This document shows, in pieces, positions 52,414 through 59,204 of a stretch of 64,000 bases of DNA; within the stretch, counting starts at the first letter, position 1, and each line of letters opens with the position of its first letter. The stretch lies in the NCBI RefSeq assembly GCF_900169505.1, contig NZ_LT827021.1, forward strand, positions 1,984,001-2,048,000, written 5' to 3'. The translations under genes and the position numbers were made by a program. Below the pieces are notes generated by a model. The model saw nothing but the letters and a program-made list of their open reading frames with translations. It was not told the origin of the DNA and searched no databases. Source of the stretch: Arabiibacter massiliensis. GTDB lineage: Bacteria; Actinomycetota; Coriobacteriia; Coriobacteriales; Eggerthellaceae.

Positions 52414-54108
52414 TTACCGGGAGGCAGCGGCGATCTCGGCAGCGTACCAGCCGCTGAAGTAGGCGAATGCGGAGCAGGAGCCTCCGAAGCCGTGGCTGTA
52501 TTCAGTGGTGAAGAACTGGGACGCGTCGGCGCCTCCGGCGTACAGGCCCTTGATAGGGTTGCCCTTCTCGTCGATGACGCGCAGATTCTCGTCAACCTTG
52601 ACTCCGCAGAGCGTGCAGAACCACGTGGGGACCACCTTGATGGCGTAGAACGGACCCGTGCTCAGCTCGTGCAGCGCGACCGGATCTTTCCAGAAATCGG
52701 TATCCTCTCCGTTGCGAGCCAGTTCGTTGTAGCGCTTTACCGTGGCAGCGAGGCTTTCCGCGTCAATGCCCACGGACGCAGCCAGCTCCTCGATCGTCTC
52801 GCCCTTCCACACGCTTCCCCCGCCGACGGCGGCGTCGAGGGCCTTTCCCATGCTCGGCATGGGGTCGCCGTCGCCCTCGGGGGCGATCACCCAGCGAGAG
52901 CCCATGACGAAAGGCTCGGTCTGCATCCGTTCGACGGCCGTCTGATCGAACACGTTCCAATAGTAGCCGCCGTTCTGCCGATACGCCGTGCCGAAATTCG
53001 ACGATATGGCATCCCATTTCTCGTTTCCAAGACGCTTGCCGTTGTCGTTGACCCACAGATTCGCTTCGCGGCAGGCGCGGTCTACTTCGGAATCCCACAG
53101 ATCGTTCACGCTCGCCGGCGACCCCTGGCCGGGAGCAGCCGTCCACATCTCGCGGGATTCCACCGCGCCGACGCCGAACGCCATGCAAATGCCGTCGCCA
53201 TCGTGAGGAATGCCCATCTGCTCGTCGCGCTTGTAGGCGATCGTTCCCGCTTCGCCGATGTAGTAGGCCACCATATCGGGGTTCGTACCGAAGCCTCCGG
53301 TGCCGAGAAACACGTTCTTGGCCGCGATGTACTGGCCCTTCTTCTCTTTCCCGTCGGCGACGACGCCCACGACGGTCCCTTCGTCGTCGACGACGAGCTT
53401 GGTGGCGGCCGTGCTCGTCATGAGCCGACCGCCTTCCTTCTCGAATGTTTCCGTGACGAACGCGTTCACGCCCGAGCCCATGCCCTCGTACATGATGCCG
53501 CCGACCGGGGCCTCGACGCCGCCCGACGCGCAGAAGACCGTCTTCATGCCGTGGTCGTACAGCCAATCGTGCGGGCCGTGGACGTTGTTGATGTAGTTGG
53601 AGACGAGCAGGCCGTCGGAAAGCCATGCGTTCTGCATCTGGAAGTAGTGGTAGACCTCGGCCGACGTGCCGCAGGGCGAGCTGGCTTCCTGAAGGTACTT
53701 GCTGTCGTTGAGAAGCTGCGTTGCCTCGGTGCCCACGCCCGCGCCTCCGGTCATGGGGTTCTTCTCCAACAAGATGGTATCCATGCCCAGTTCAAGGCCG
53801 CGGATGGCCGCGAACAGCCCCGTGTTCCCACCGCCGATCACCAGCCAGTCGCAGGTTTCGTCAGGCTCCCCCAGCTCAGATGCTTTCGCCGGCGCGACGG
53901 CAAAGCGCTCGATGCCCGATGCACGCTCGGCGTAGATGCCCACGCCTCCATTCGCCTCGGAGCTGCTGCCGGAGTCGGCCAGCGCCGTACCCTCTTCCTT
54001 CGCATCGCCGCTTGCCGCGGGCGAGCATCCTATCATGCTCGACAGGGCCATGCCCGACACGGCGGCTGCGCCGAGACCGAGAAAACTTCTTCTGCTGACT
54101 TCCTTCAT
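52414..54108 (-). CDS. Tat-exported FAD-dependent reductase (fumarate reductase-like flavoprotein)
   Basis: This 564-residue protein has a Tat signal (SRRSFLGLGAAAVSGMALSS) with a lipobox-like MIGC, so it is probably anchored outside the membrane. The FAD fold starts at about residue 87 with WLVIGGGNTGLFAAIRGLELG (a GxGxxG variant with GGGNTG). The substrate domain has VFLGTGGFGTNPDMVAYY and ELSTGPFYAIKVVPTWF, and the ending LYAGGADASQFF contacts FAD. No heme or FMN domain is present. AGGAGG before ATG 54108 supports the start. The substrate is unknown. It is convergent with the LuxR gene and divergent from pxpA. Confidence 0.87.
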   Translation of the reverse strand: MKEVSRRSFLGLGAAAVSGMALSSMIGCSPAASGDAKEEGTALADSGSSSEANGGVGIYAERASGIERFAVAPAKASELGEPDETCDWLVIGGGNTGLFAAIRGLELGMDTILLEKNPMTGGAGVGTEATQLLNDSKYLQEASSPCGTSAEVYHYFQMQNAWLSDGLLVSNYINNVHGPHDWLYDHGMKTVFCASGGVEAPVGGIMYEGMGSGVNAFVTETFEKEGGRLMTSTAATKLVVDDEGTVVGVVADGKEKKGQYIAAKNVFLGTGGFGTNPDMVAYYIGEAGTIAYKRDEQMGIPHDGDGICMAFGVGAVESREMWTAAPGQGSPASVNDLWDSEVDRACREANLWVNDNGKRLGNEKWDAISSNFGTAYRQNGGYYWNVFDQTAVERMQTEPFVMGSRWVIAPEGDGDPMPSMGKALDAAVGGGSVWKGETIEELAASVGIDAESLAATVKRYNELARNGEDTDFWKDPVALHELSTGPFYAIKVVPTWFCTLCGVKVDENLRVIDEKGNPIKGLYAGGADASQFFTTEYSHGFGGSCSAFAYFSGWYAAEIAAASR

Positions 54109-54193
54109 CCTGTTCCTCCTTTGTGCGGTCGTTCGAAACCTTTTGGTTCCGAGCCGCCAGCATAGGGTCGCAGCGCGGCCGCAAACAGCCCTC

Positions 54194-54238
54194 AAAGGGG
54201 GATACTTTGCCCGGGAAGGCATCCCCAAAAAGGGGATA
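54194..54238 (-). promoter_or_regulatory. Candidate operators upstream of the flavoprotein gene
   Basis: ATCCCCAAAAAGGGGAT (54221-54237) is a perfect 17-bp palindrome. AAAGGGGGATA (54194-54204) and AAAGGGGATA (54229-54238) are near-direct repeats 35 bp apart. The C3-T3-type core recalls the CCCTTTGGG repeats near the other LuxR/reductase pair. Confidence 0.5.
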
Positions 54239-54274
54239 TGCCTGATGAGCGGATGGTCCCGGCGCGCAGCGAGC

Positions 54275-54385
54275 GCGCTGCCACGCCCGTCATTTTTGGA
54301 CACTTGGTTGACCAGGTAAAACACACTATAATCCCAGATCAAAGCGATATGGAAGCATGCCCAAAAATGACGGGCGTGGCAGCGC
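54275..54385. repeat. 25-bp perfect inverted repeat flanking the pxpA promoter
   Basis: Arms 54275-54299 and 54361-54385 (GCGCTGCCACGCCCGTCATT...) are exact reverse complements, separated by 61 bp of AT-rich sequence carrying the promoter below. This geometry is like that of invertible promoters, but no recombinase gene is in the window. Confidence 0.8.
54304..54332 (+). promoter_or_regulatory. Promoter of pxpA
   Basis: TTGGTT (54304-54309) and a perfect TATAAT (54327-54332) are spaced 17 bp apart, giving a leader of about 120 nt that includes the right inverted-repeat arm. Confidence 0.6.
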
Positions 54386-54461
54386 TCCGCCTCCCCCGCG
54401 AAGGAGCCCGTTGCCTTATAATGGAGATCGAACAACGCGAACCGGCGAAGGAAGGCACGCC

Positions 54462-55226
54462 ATGTACCGAATCGACCTCAACAGCGACCTGGGTGAGAGC
54501 TTCGGGCGCTACACGCTGGGCCTGGACGACCAGATCATCCCGCTGGTGTCCAGCGCGAACATCGCGTGCGGGCAGCACGCGGGCGACCCGGTGGTCATGC
54601 GCAAGACGGTGGCCATGGCAACCGACGCGGGCATCGCCATCGGCGCGCACCCGGGCTACCCCGACCTGCAAGGGTTCGGCCGCCGCGACATGCGCCTCTC
54701 GCCCGACGAGGCGTACTCGTACATGCTGTACCAGATCGGCGCGCTGCAGGCGTTCTGCTCGGCGCAGGGCGTGCGGCTCGCGCACGTGAAGCCGCACGGC
54801 CAGCTGTACAACCACGCGGCCATCGACCCTGAGCTGGCCGCCGCCCTCGCGCAGGCCGTCCGCGATGTGGACCCGCAGCTCGTGCTGGTGGGCCTCGCGA
54901 ACAGCGCGCTGGTGGACGAGGGCCGCAAGCTGGGCCTGATCACGGCCGAGGAGTTCTTCGCCGACCGCAATTATACCGACGAGGGCCGCCTTGTGAACCG
55001 CAACGATCCCGCCGCGCTCATCCGCGACGAGGAGGAGGCCATCGAGCGCGTGAAGAACGCCATCCGCGACGGCGCGGTGCTCTCCGTGAACGGCAAGCTG
55101 GTGGATCTGCACCCCGACACGCTCTGCGTCCACGGCGACTCGCCCACCGCGCTCGCCTTCGTGAGCCGCATCCGCCAGTCGCTCGAGGACGACGGCATCG
55201 CCATCAAAGCCGTAGGCCGGCCGTAA
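54462..55226 (+). CDS. pxpA: 5-oxoprolinase subunit PxpA (LamB/YcsF family)
   Basis: This 254-residue cytosolic protein contains the family motifs NSDLGESFGRY, SANIACGQHAGDP, GAHPGYPDLQGFGRR and VKPHGQLYN, all intact. PxpA, with PxpB and PxpC, catalyses ATP-dependent cleavage of 5-oxo-L-proline to L-glutamate; YcsF-type proteins provide the hydrolase core. GAAGGAAGG precedes ATG 54462; longer in-frame starts lie within the inverted-repeat arm. It is separated from pxpBC by 7 kb and has its own promoter, unusual because these genes are normally adjacent. A dispersed repeat starts 9 bp after its stop. Confidence 0.93.
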   Translation: MYRIDLNSDLGESFGRYTLGLDDQIIPLVSSANIACGQHAGDPVVMRKTVAMATDAGIAIGAHPGYPDLQGFGRRDMRLSPDEAYSYMLYQIGALQAFCSAQGVRLAHVKPHGQLYNHAAIDPELAAALAQAVRDVDPQLVLVGLANSALVDEGRKLGLITAEEFFADRNYTDEGRLVNRNDPAALIRDEEEAIERVKNAIRDGAVLSVNGKLVDLHPDTLCVHGDSPTALAFVSRIRQSLEDDGIAIKAVGRP

Positions 55227-55234
55227 GGGCGCTT

Positions 55235-55378
55235 TGTCATCCTGAGCGAGCGAAGCGAGTCGAAGGATCTTCGGCCTTGGAAGTCTCACTCGGTCGAAGA
55301 TCCTTCGACTCCGCGCTGTCGCGCTCCGCTCAGGATGACAGGAAGGGGGCGCGCGATGGCGCTCCGCTCAGGATGACA
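55235..55378. repeat. Dispersed repeat bounded by inverted TGTCATCCTGAGCG, copy 3
   Basis: A full element (55235-55340) has GTCGAAGGATC/GATCCTTCGAC inner arms, plus a duplicated right end (about 55361-55378). It fills the convergent gap between pxpA and the DUF3343 gene and may serve both as a terminator-like structure. Confidence 0.8.
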
Positions 55379-55385
55379 ACCTGAA

Positions 55386-55622
55386 TCACAGCTCCATCTT
55401 GACGAGGGCGTCGCAGGTGACGCCTTCGTCGGCTATCACCCGGCGCAGGGCGTCCTCGTTGTCGGCGGGCTCGCGCCAGGCGAGGCCGCAGCCGGCGGAC
55501 AGTTGCCGCGGCACGGGGACGAGCCGTCCCCGCAAGCCGCAGCGCCGGCCCGCCCGTTCCATGGCCATGGCGTCGGTGGTGGTGCCGAAGACAACCACCA
55601 CGCACGGCGTCCTCCCCTTCAC
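55386..55622 (-). CDS. DUF3343 putative Se/S carrier-like protein
   Basis: This 78-residue protein is typical of DUF3343, described as a Se/S carrier-like family. It starts VKGRTPCVVVVFGTTTDAMA and has the conserved cysteine loop LSAGCGLAW. Start GTG 55622 follows GGGAGGG by 5 nt and lies 16 bp after the TusA-like stop. It is third in the leftward cassette with YedE and TusA-like genes. In other anaerobes these three domains co-occur and associate with selenium metabolism, so shuttling of selenium or sulfur as a persulfide or perselenide is the likely role. Confidence 0.82.
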   Translation of the reverse strand: MKGRTPCVVVVFGTTTDAMAMERAGRRCGLRGRLVPVPRQLSAGCGLAWREPADNEDALRRVIADEGVTCDALVKMEL

Positions 55623-55638
55623 GCGAGCCCTCCCGCCG

Positions 55639-55845
55639 CTACTCGATGACCAGCGCGTAGTCGTCGCCCACGCGCTCCACCTGCACGGACTTCTTCTTGC
55701 GCTTCGCAAGCGCCATCACGTTGTCGCGCGCCACCGACGCGCTCACCAGCACGCGCACCGGCTGCCCGCCCGCGCGCTTGAGCGCGTCCATCGCCATCAT
55801 CACCGGTTCGGGGCACGACAGCCCCCGCGCATCCACTTCCAGCAT
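55639..55845 (-). CDS. TusA/YedF-like sulfur (selenium) carrier
   Basis: This 68-residue protein is a single TusA/SirA-fold domain with the diagnostic Cys-Pro motif in DARGLSCPEPVM (Cys at about 11), followed by the amphipathic helix ALKRAGG and strand VRVLVSASV. The catalytic cysteine carries persulfide in TusA; YedF relatives next to YedE are linked to selenium. Unlike full YedF it lacks the DsrE-like second domain. ATG 55845 lies 16 bp after the YedE stop, so it is cotranscribed with it. Confidence 0.88.
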   Translation of the reverse strand: MLEVDARGLSCPEPVMMAMDALKRAGGQPVRVLVSASVARDNVMALAKRKKKSVQVERVGDDYALVIE

Positions 55846-55861
55846 GGCTTCGACCCCTTCC

Positions 55862-57019
55862 CTAATTCGCCGCGGCCGCGGCCGCGTCGTCCGCATCGAG
55901 CGCCGGCACCGCCTGGGCGCTCTCGCTCTTCTGCCGGCTGCGCACGTTCGCCACACCGATGGCGAACAGTACCGCGATACCGGCCACCAGCACGATCTGC
56001 CCCGCGAGCGCAGGGCCGCCCGCCACCGCCGGCGCCTCGGCCGTCGCGGCCGCCGCCGCAGCCCCGGCCAGGCCGAAGTTGTGCGCGAACGCCGCGCCCA
56101 CCAGCATACCGATGAACGTGACCGCCGCGTCGCACGAGCCCTGGCCCGCCAGCGTCATCTGGCGCAGCGGGCAGCCGCCGGCGAGCGTGGCCGCGAACCC
56201 GACCGCATAGAGCCCCAGGATGCTCCACAGATGCTGCGAGTGGGCGATGGGCTGCCCGTCGAAGCTCAGCTTGAACGAGCCCGTGAACAGGTTGTACGCC
56301 AGCATGACCGCGAAAAGCCCCACGATGGGCAAAAGCAGGTCGAAGTCGCGCATCAAAAACACGTTGCGCACCCCGCCCGCGAAGCAGATGCGCACCTTCT
56401 GCGCGATCATGCCCACGATGAGCGACACAGCCAGCGCGATGAGCCACGGCGCATGCGCACTGCCGGGTCCCTTCTCGCTCGCAGCGAACGCGGTGGTGGC
56501 CACGCCTATCACCATGAGCACGATCAGCACCACCGGCAGCACCGCGCCGGCTGTGGGCGTGGTGTCGCGCTCGCGCCCGAGCGAATAGCCTTTCTTCAGG
56601 AAGAACGTGCCCGTCGCGATGCCCAGCACGAGCCCCACCAGGCCTACGTAGGCGTTCAGGTCGCCCGCGGCCATGCGGATGACCATGCGCAGCGGACACC
56701 CCAGAAACACGAGCGCCCCTATCATCATGATGAATCCCAGCACGAAGCGCGTCATGGGCGACGAACCCGCCGTCGAGCGAAACTCGCGCGTTGCCAGCGC
56801 GATGATGAACGACCCCGCCACCAGGCCCACGATCTCGGGCCGGAAATACTGCACGGTGGCCGTCGTGTGCAGCTTGAGCGCGCCCGCCGTGTCGCGGATG
56901 AAGCACGCCGCGCACATCGCCATATTGGCGGGATTGCCGAAAAACGCCAGCGAAGCGACAAGCGCTCCCAGCACCAACCCGGCTATCACCAGGCCTTTTC
57001 TCTGATTCAAAACGTCCAT
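55862..57019 (-). CDS. YedE/FdhT-like membrane protein, putative selenium or sulfur transporter
   Basis: This 385-residue membrane protein has about ten helices and tandem YeeE/YedE (DUF395) units. Cysteine-containing motifs recur: MAMCAACFIRD near residues 33-43, VFLGCPLRMVIRM in the first half, KVRICFAGGVRN and LAGGCPLRQMTLAG in the second. The GCPLRQ-type motif is the family signature, thought to pass thiosulfate or selenium species. ATG 57019 follows GGAAGGGGTGG. It is first in a cassette with TusA-like and DUF3343 genes. The neighbourhood fits the YedE branch annotated for selenium metabolism; thiosulfate uptake is the alternative. Confidence 0.85.
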   Translation of the reverse strand: MDVLNQRKGLVIAGLVLGALVASLAFFGNPANMAMCAACFIRDTAGALKLHTTATVQYFRPEIVGLVAGSFIIALATREFRSTAGSSPMTRFVLGFIMMIGALVFLGCPLRMVIRMAAGDLNAYVGLVGLVLGIATGTFFLKKGYSLGRERDTTPTAGAVLPVVLIVLMVIGVATTAFAASEKGPGSAHAPWLIALAVSLIVGMIAQKVRICFAGGVRNVFLMRDFDLLLPIVGLFAVMLAYNLFTGSFKLSFDGQPIAHSQHLWSILGLYAVGFAATLAGGCPLRQMTLAGQGSCDAAVTFIGMLVGAAFAHNFGLAGAAAAAATAEAPAVAGGPALAGQIVLVAGIAVLFAIGVANVRSRQKSESAQAVPALDADDAAAAAAN

Positions 57020-57080
57020 TGCCACCCCTTCCCGCGCCCCGCGCGCAGCACGACCGTGCCCTGCGGAACGCTCGAGCCAC

Positions 57081-57096
57081 GCCCCTTGCAAGGGGC
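57081..57096. promoter_or_regulatory. 16-bp palindrome in the YedE leader
   Basis: GCCCCTTGCAAGGGGC is perfectly self-complementary and lies 62 bp before the YedE start codon, just downstream of a GATAAT-like hexamer, a position suited to a repressor. Confidence 0.45.
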
Positions 57097-57273
57097 TGTC
57101 GCATTATCATGGAAACGGTGCAGAAAACGCAGCGCGCGCTGCAGAGGCGCGCCTGCCGGCTTCCCTCGAAGCCTTTCCGACACAGAAGAGCCGATCGACG
57201 GGGGCAGAAGAGCGGCGTGTGCAGAAAACGCGCTCACCCGAAGCGGCGAGCCCAGTATACGGCAAAAGCGACG

Positions 57274-57299
57274 AAAACGCCCCTCGAAATTCGAGGGGC
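57274..57299 (-). terminator. Intrinsic terminator of the CMD-family gene
   Basis: On the minus strand GCCCCTCGA pairs with TCGAGGGGC (57279-57299) and is followed by GTTTTCG. It lies 44 bp after the gene's stop. Confidence 0.75.
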
Positions 57300-57342
57300 G
57301 CGGAAAATCGCAGGGTAGCTCCGGGGCAGCCTCGCTTCGAGC

Positions 57343-58116
57343 CTATTGCTCGGTGTCCATCGCCTCGCAGGCCTCGTCGATGCAGGCCAGCGCGTTCAGG
57401 CTACGCGGATAACCGACATACGGCAGGCACTGCGACACCACCTTGATGAGAAAGGCGCGGTCGTTGCCCAGGCGCATGTTGGCCTGCGCGTGGCTGACCA
57501 GCTGCGGCTCGCACCCGCCTTGGGCGGCCAGGAAGCAGAAGGTGATCATCTCGCGTTGCGCGTCGGTCAGGCCGGTGCGGGTGTAGTAGTCGCCGAAGCA
57601 GTTCTCGGCCAGCCAGCGGCGGATGTGGCGCGTGTCCTCGGGGCCGGTCTGGTAGGCATCGGTCATCTGCGGCCCGAACAGGTCAACCTGCTTCTGCACG
57701 CCGGCCTCCAGGCGCTCGTCCTCCTCAACGGTGGCCTGCTTCTCGAGCGGCTGCGCCACCAGGCGATGGTCCAGCAGCTCGTTCACCGCGTACAGGTACG
57801 GCAGCATGCGCCCCATGCCCACGTATGCCGTGGACTGGTACACGATCTCCTTCGCCTCCACCGGCGTGACGCCCACGTTCAGGGCGCCCTTGGTCATGGC
57901 CTTGAACATGTCGAGCCCCTGGCAGCCGATGAGCGCGGCCATGATGGCCATGAGCCGCGTGCGGTCGTCCAAATCGTCGCTCGCCGGCACCACGCCGAAC
58001 GCGAAGCGGTCGTAGTGCTCCACGAACTCGGGGTCGGTGGACGAAAGCGGCGAATCGTATCCGGGGAACAAGCGGTTGCGGTAGTCGCGCACCTGGTTGT
58101 AGGTTTCCTGCTTCAT
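57343..58116 (-). CDS. Carboxymuconolactone decarboxylase-family protein, two-domain
   Basis: This 257-residue cytosolic protein has two AhpD-like CMD domains. The first (about residues 45-110) includes GALNVGVTPVEAKEIVYQSTAYVG; the second (about 170-250) includes GLTDAQREMITFCFLAAQGG, HAQANMRLGN and QCLPYVGYPRSLNAL. The CxxC peroxidatic pair of AhpD is absent, so it is not an obvious antioxidant; related two-domain proteins are of unknown role. The ATG at 58116 starts MKQETYNQVRDYRN. It is monocistronic with a terminator. Confidence 0.85.
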   Translation of the reverse strand: MKQETYNQVRDYRNRLFPGYDSPLSSTDPEFVEHYDRFAFGVVPASDDLDDRTRLMAIMAALIGCQGLDMFKAMTKGALNVGVTPVEAKEIVYQSTAYVGMGRMLPYLYAVNELLDHRLVAQPLEKQATVEEDERLEAGVQKQVDLFGPQMTDAYQTGPEDTRHIRRWLAENCFGDYYTRTGLTDAQREMITFCFLAAQGGCEPQLVSHAQANMRLGNDRAFLIKVVSQCLPYVGYPRSLNALACIDEACEAMDTEQ

Positions 58117-58222
58117 GGCGGTGCTCCTTCTCTCATTTGTCTGCGCCCATCGTACCCCGGGGCATCGGTTGCCCGTCAACTGTTAGCGGGAAAGAAACAT
58201 AAGGGAAGCACGGGGAGCGACG

Positions 58223-59014
58223 TCACGCGGGCAGCAGCAGCCGGCGATACACGTCCTCGTCGGCATCGCCGAACACGTCGAATACGACGCGCTCGATGCG
58301 GGCATCGCCCGCCAGCCATGCGCGCACCTCGTCCACGGCGATGCGCGCCGCCCGCTCGCGCGGGAAGCGGAACTCGCCGGTTGAGATGCAGCAGAACGCC
58401 ACCGACGCGCACCCCGCATCCGCGGCGGCGTCCAAGCAGGAGCGGTAGCACGAGGCCAGCTGCTCGTCCTGCGCGGGCGTGGGCCGGCCGGTAGGCACCA
58501 TGGGCCCCACCGTGTGCACCACGAAGCGAGCGGGCAGGTTGAACGCGGGCGTCACCTTCGCCTGGCCCGTCGGCTCGTCATGACCTTGCGCGCGCATGAG
58601 GTCGTCGCAGGCCAGGCGCAGCTGCATGCCGGCGAACGTGTGGATGGCGTTGTCGATGCAGTGGTGGCCGGGGATGAAGCAGCCCAGCAGCTTGCAGTTC
58701 GCGGCGTTCACGATGGCGTCCGCCGCGAGCGTGGTGATGTCGCCGCGCCAGAGCGCCAGGCGGTCGTCGCCGGGGATGGCCGGCAGTTCGCGCGCATCCG
58801 CCACGTCCGTCCGGGCCATCCGCGCCTGCAGGACGGCATCCTGGTCGGCCAGCACCTCGGGCGGCACCGGAAGCGGCGGCCGCATGTTCATGAGCGCGCG
58901 GGCCATCGCCCACCGCTCGGCGGGATCGTCCGGCACCGCAAGCCCCGCGTACTCGGGCCGCTCGCTCCCCAGGTACGCCACGAGCCGCCCCAACGCCGCA
59001 TACGTCTCGTCCAT
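58223..59014 (-). CDS. Zinc-type macrodomain protein (protein-ADP-ribose hydrolase)
   Basis: This 263-residue protein has an N-terminal helical extension (about residues 1-95), then a macrodomain. LALWRGDITTLAADAIVNAANCKLLGC is followed by FIPGHHCIDNAIHT, which carries the Cys/His set typical of zinc-containing macrodomains that remove mono-ADP-ribose from proteins. KVTPAFNLPARFVVHTVGP and FCCISTGEFRFP complete the ribose-binding loops. ATG 59014 follows GGGAGG by 6 nt. In Staphylococcus and Streptococcus relatives the gene pairs with a lipoylation-linked sirtuin operon; no such partner is nearby, so this copy acts alone. Confidence 0.88.
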   Translation of the reverse strand: MDETYAALGRLVAYLGSERPEYAGLAVPDDPAERWAMARALMNMRPPLPVPPEVLADQDAVLQARMARTDVADARELPAIPGDDRLALWRGDITTLAADAIVNAANCKLLGCFIPGHHCIDNAIHTFAGMQLRLACDDLMRAQGHDEPTGQAKVTPAFNLPARFVVHTVGPMVPTGRPTPAQDEQLASCYRSCLDAAADAGCASVAFCCISTGEFRFPRERAARIAVDEVRAWLAGDARIERVVFDVFGDADEDVYRRLLLPA

Positions 59015-59079
59015 CCCACGCCTCCCTTCGCCGCCTGCCGTTTCCCCGAATCCTACGTCATCGCCCGCCGAGTCGGGGC

Positions 59080-59134
59080 ATTTTCGCTCCAAAAACATGC
59101 CTCAGCGCACGAGGCGTGTTTTTGGAGCGAAAAT
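59080..59134. repeat. Hairpin family TTTTCGCTCC, copy 3
   Basis: 24-bp arms (59080-59103 and 59111-59134, from ATTTTCGCTCCAAAAACATG) with a single mismatch surround a 7-nt loop. It lies between the macrodomain and Nramp-like genes. Confidence 0.85.
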
Positions 59135-59204
59135 CGGGTGTCGACGCAAGCGCGCCCGCCGGGTTCTCCCGACGGGCGCGCAGTCTCGCAGCGACAGCGG
59201 ACGG

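Larger units (their letters stand above)
54109..54461. other. Divergent regulatory region between the flavoprotein gene and pxpA
   Basis: These 353 bp contain no gene. They hold candidate operators (54194-54238) on the flavoprotein side and a 25-bp inverted repeat bracketing a promoter on the pxpA side, listed separately. Confidence 0.75.
57020..57342. other. Gap upstream of the YedE cassette
   Basis: These 323 bp contain the terminator of the upstream gene (57274-57299), a perfect 16-bp palindrome GCCCCTTGCAAGGGGC (57081-57096) in the YedE leader, and a GATAAT-like -10 just before it. Nothing else was recognised. Confidence 0.6.

Noticed and set aside
54275..54385. Insertion sequence ends
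   Set aside because: The inverted arms enclose only 61 bp with no transposase and no visible target duplication; an invertible promoter or small hairpin element fits better.
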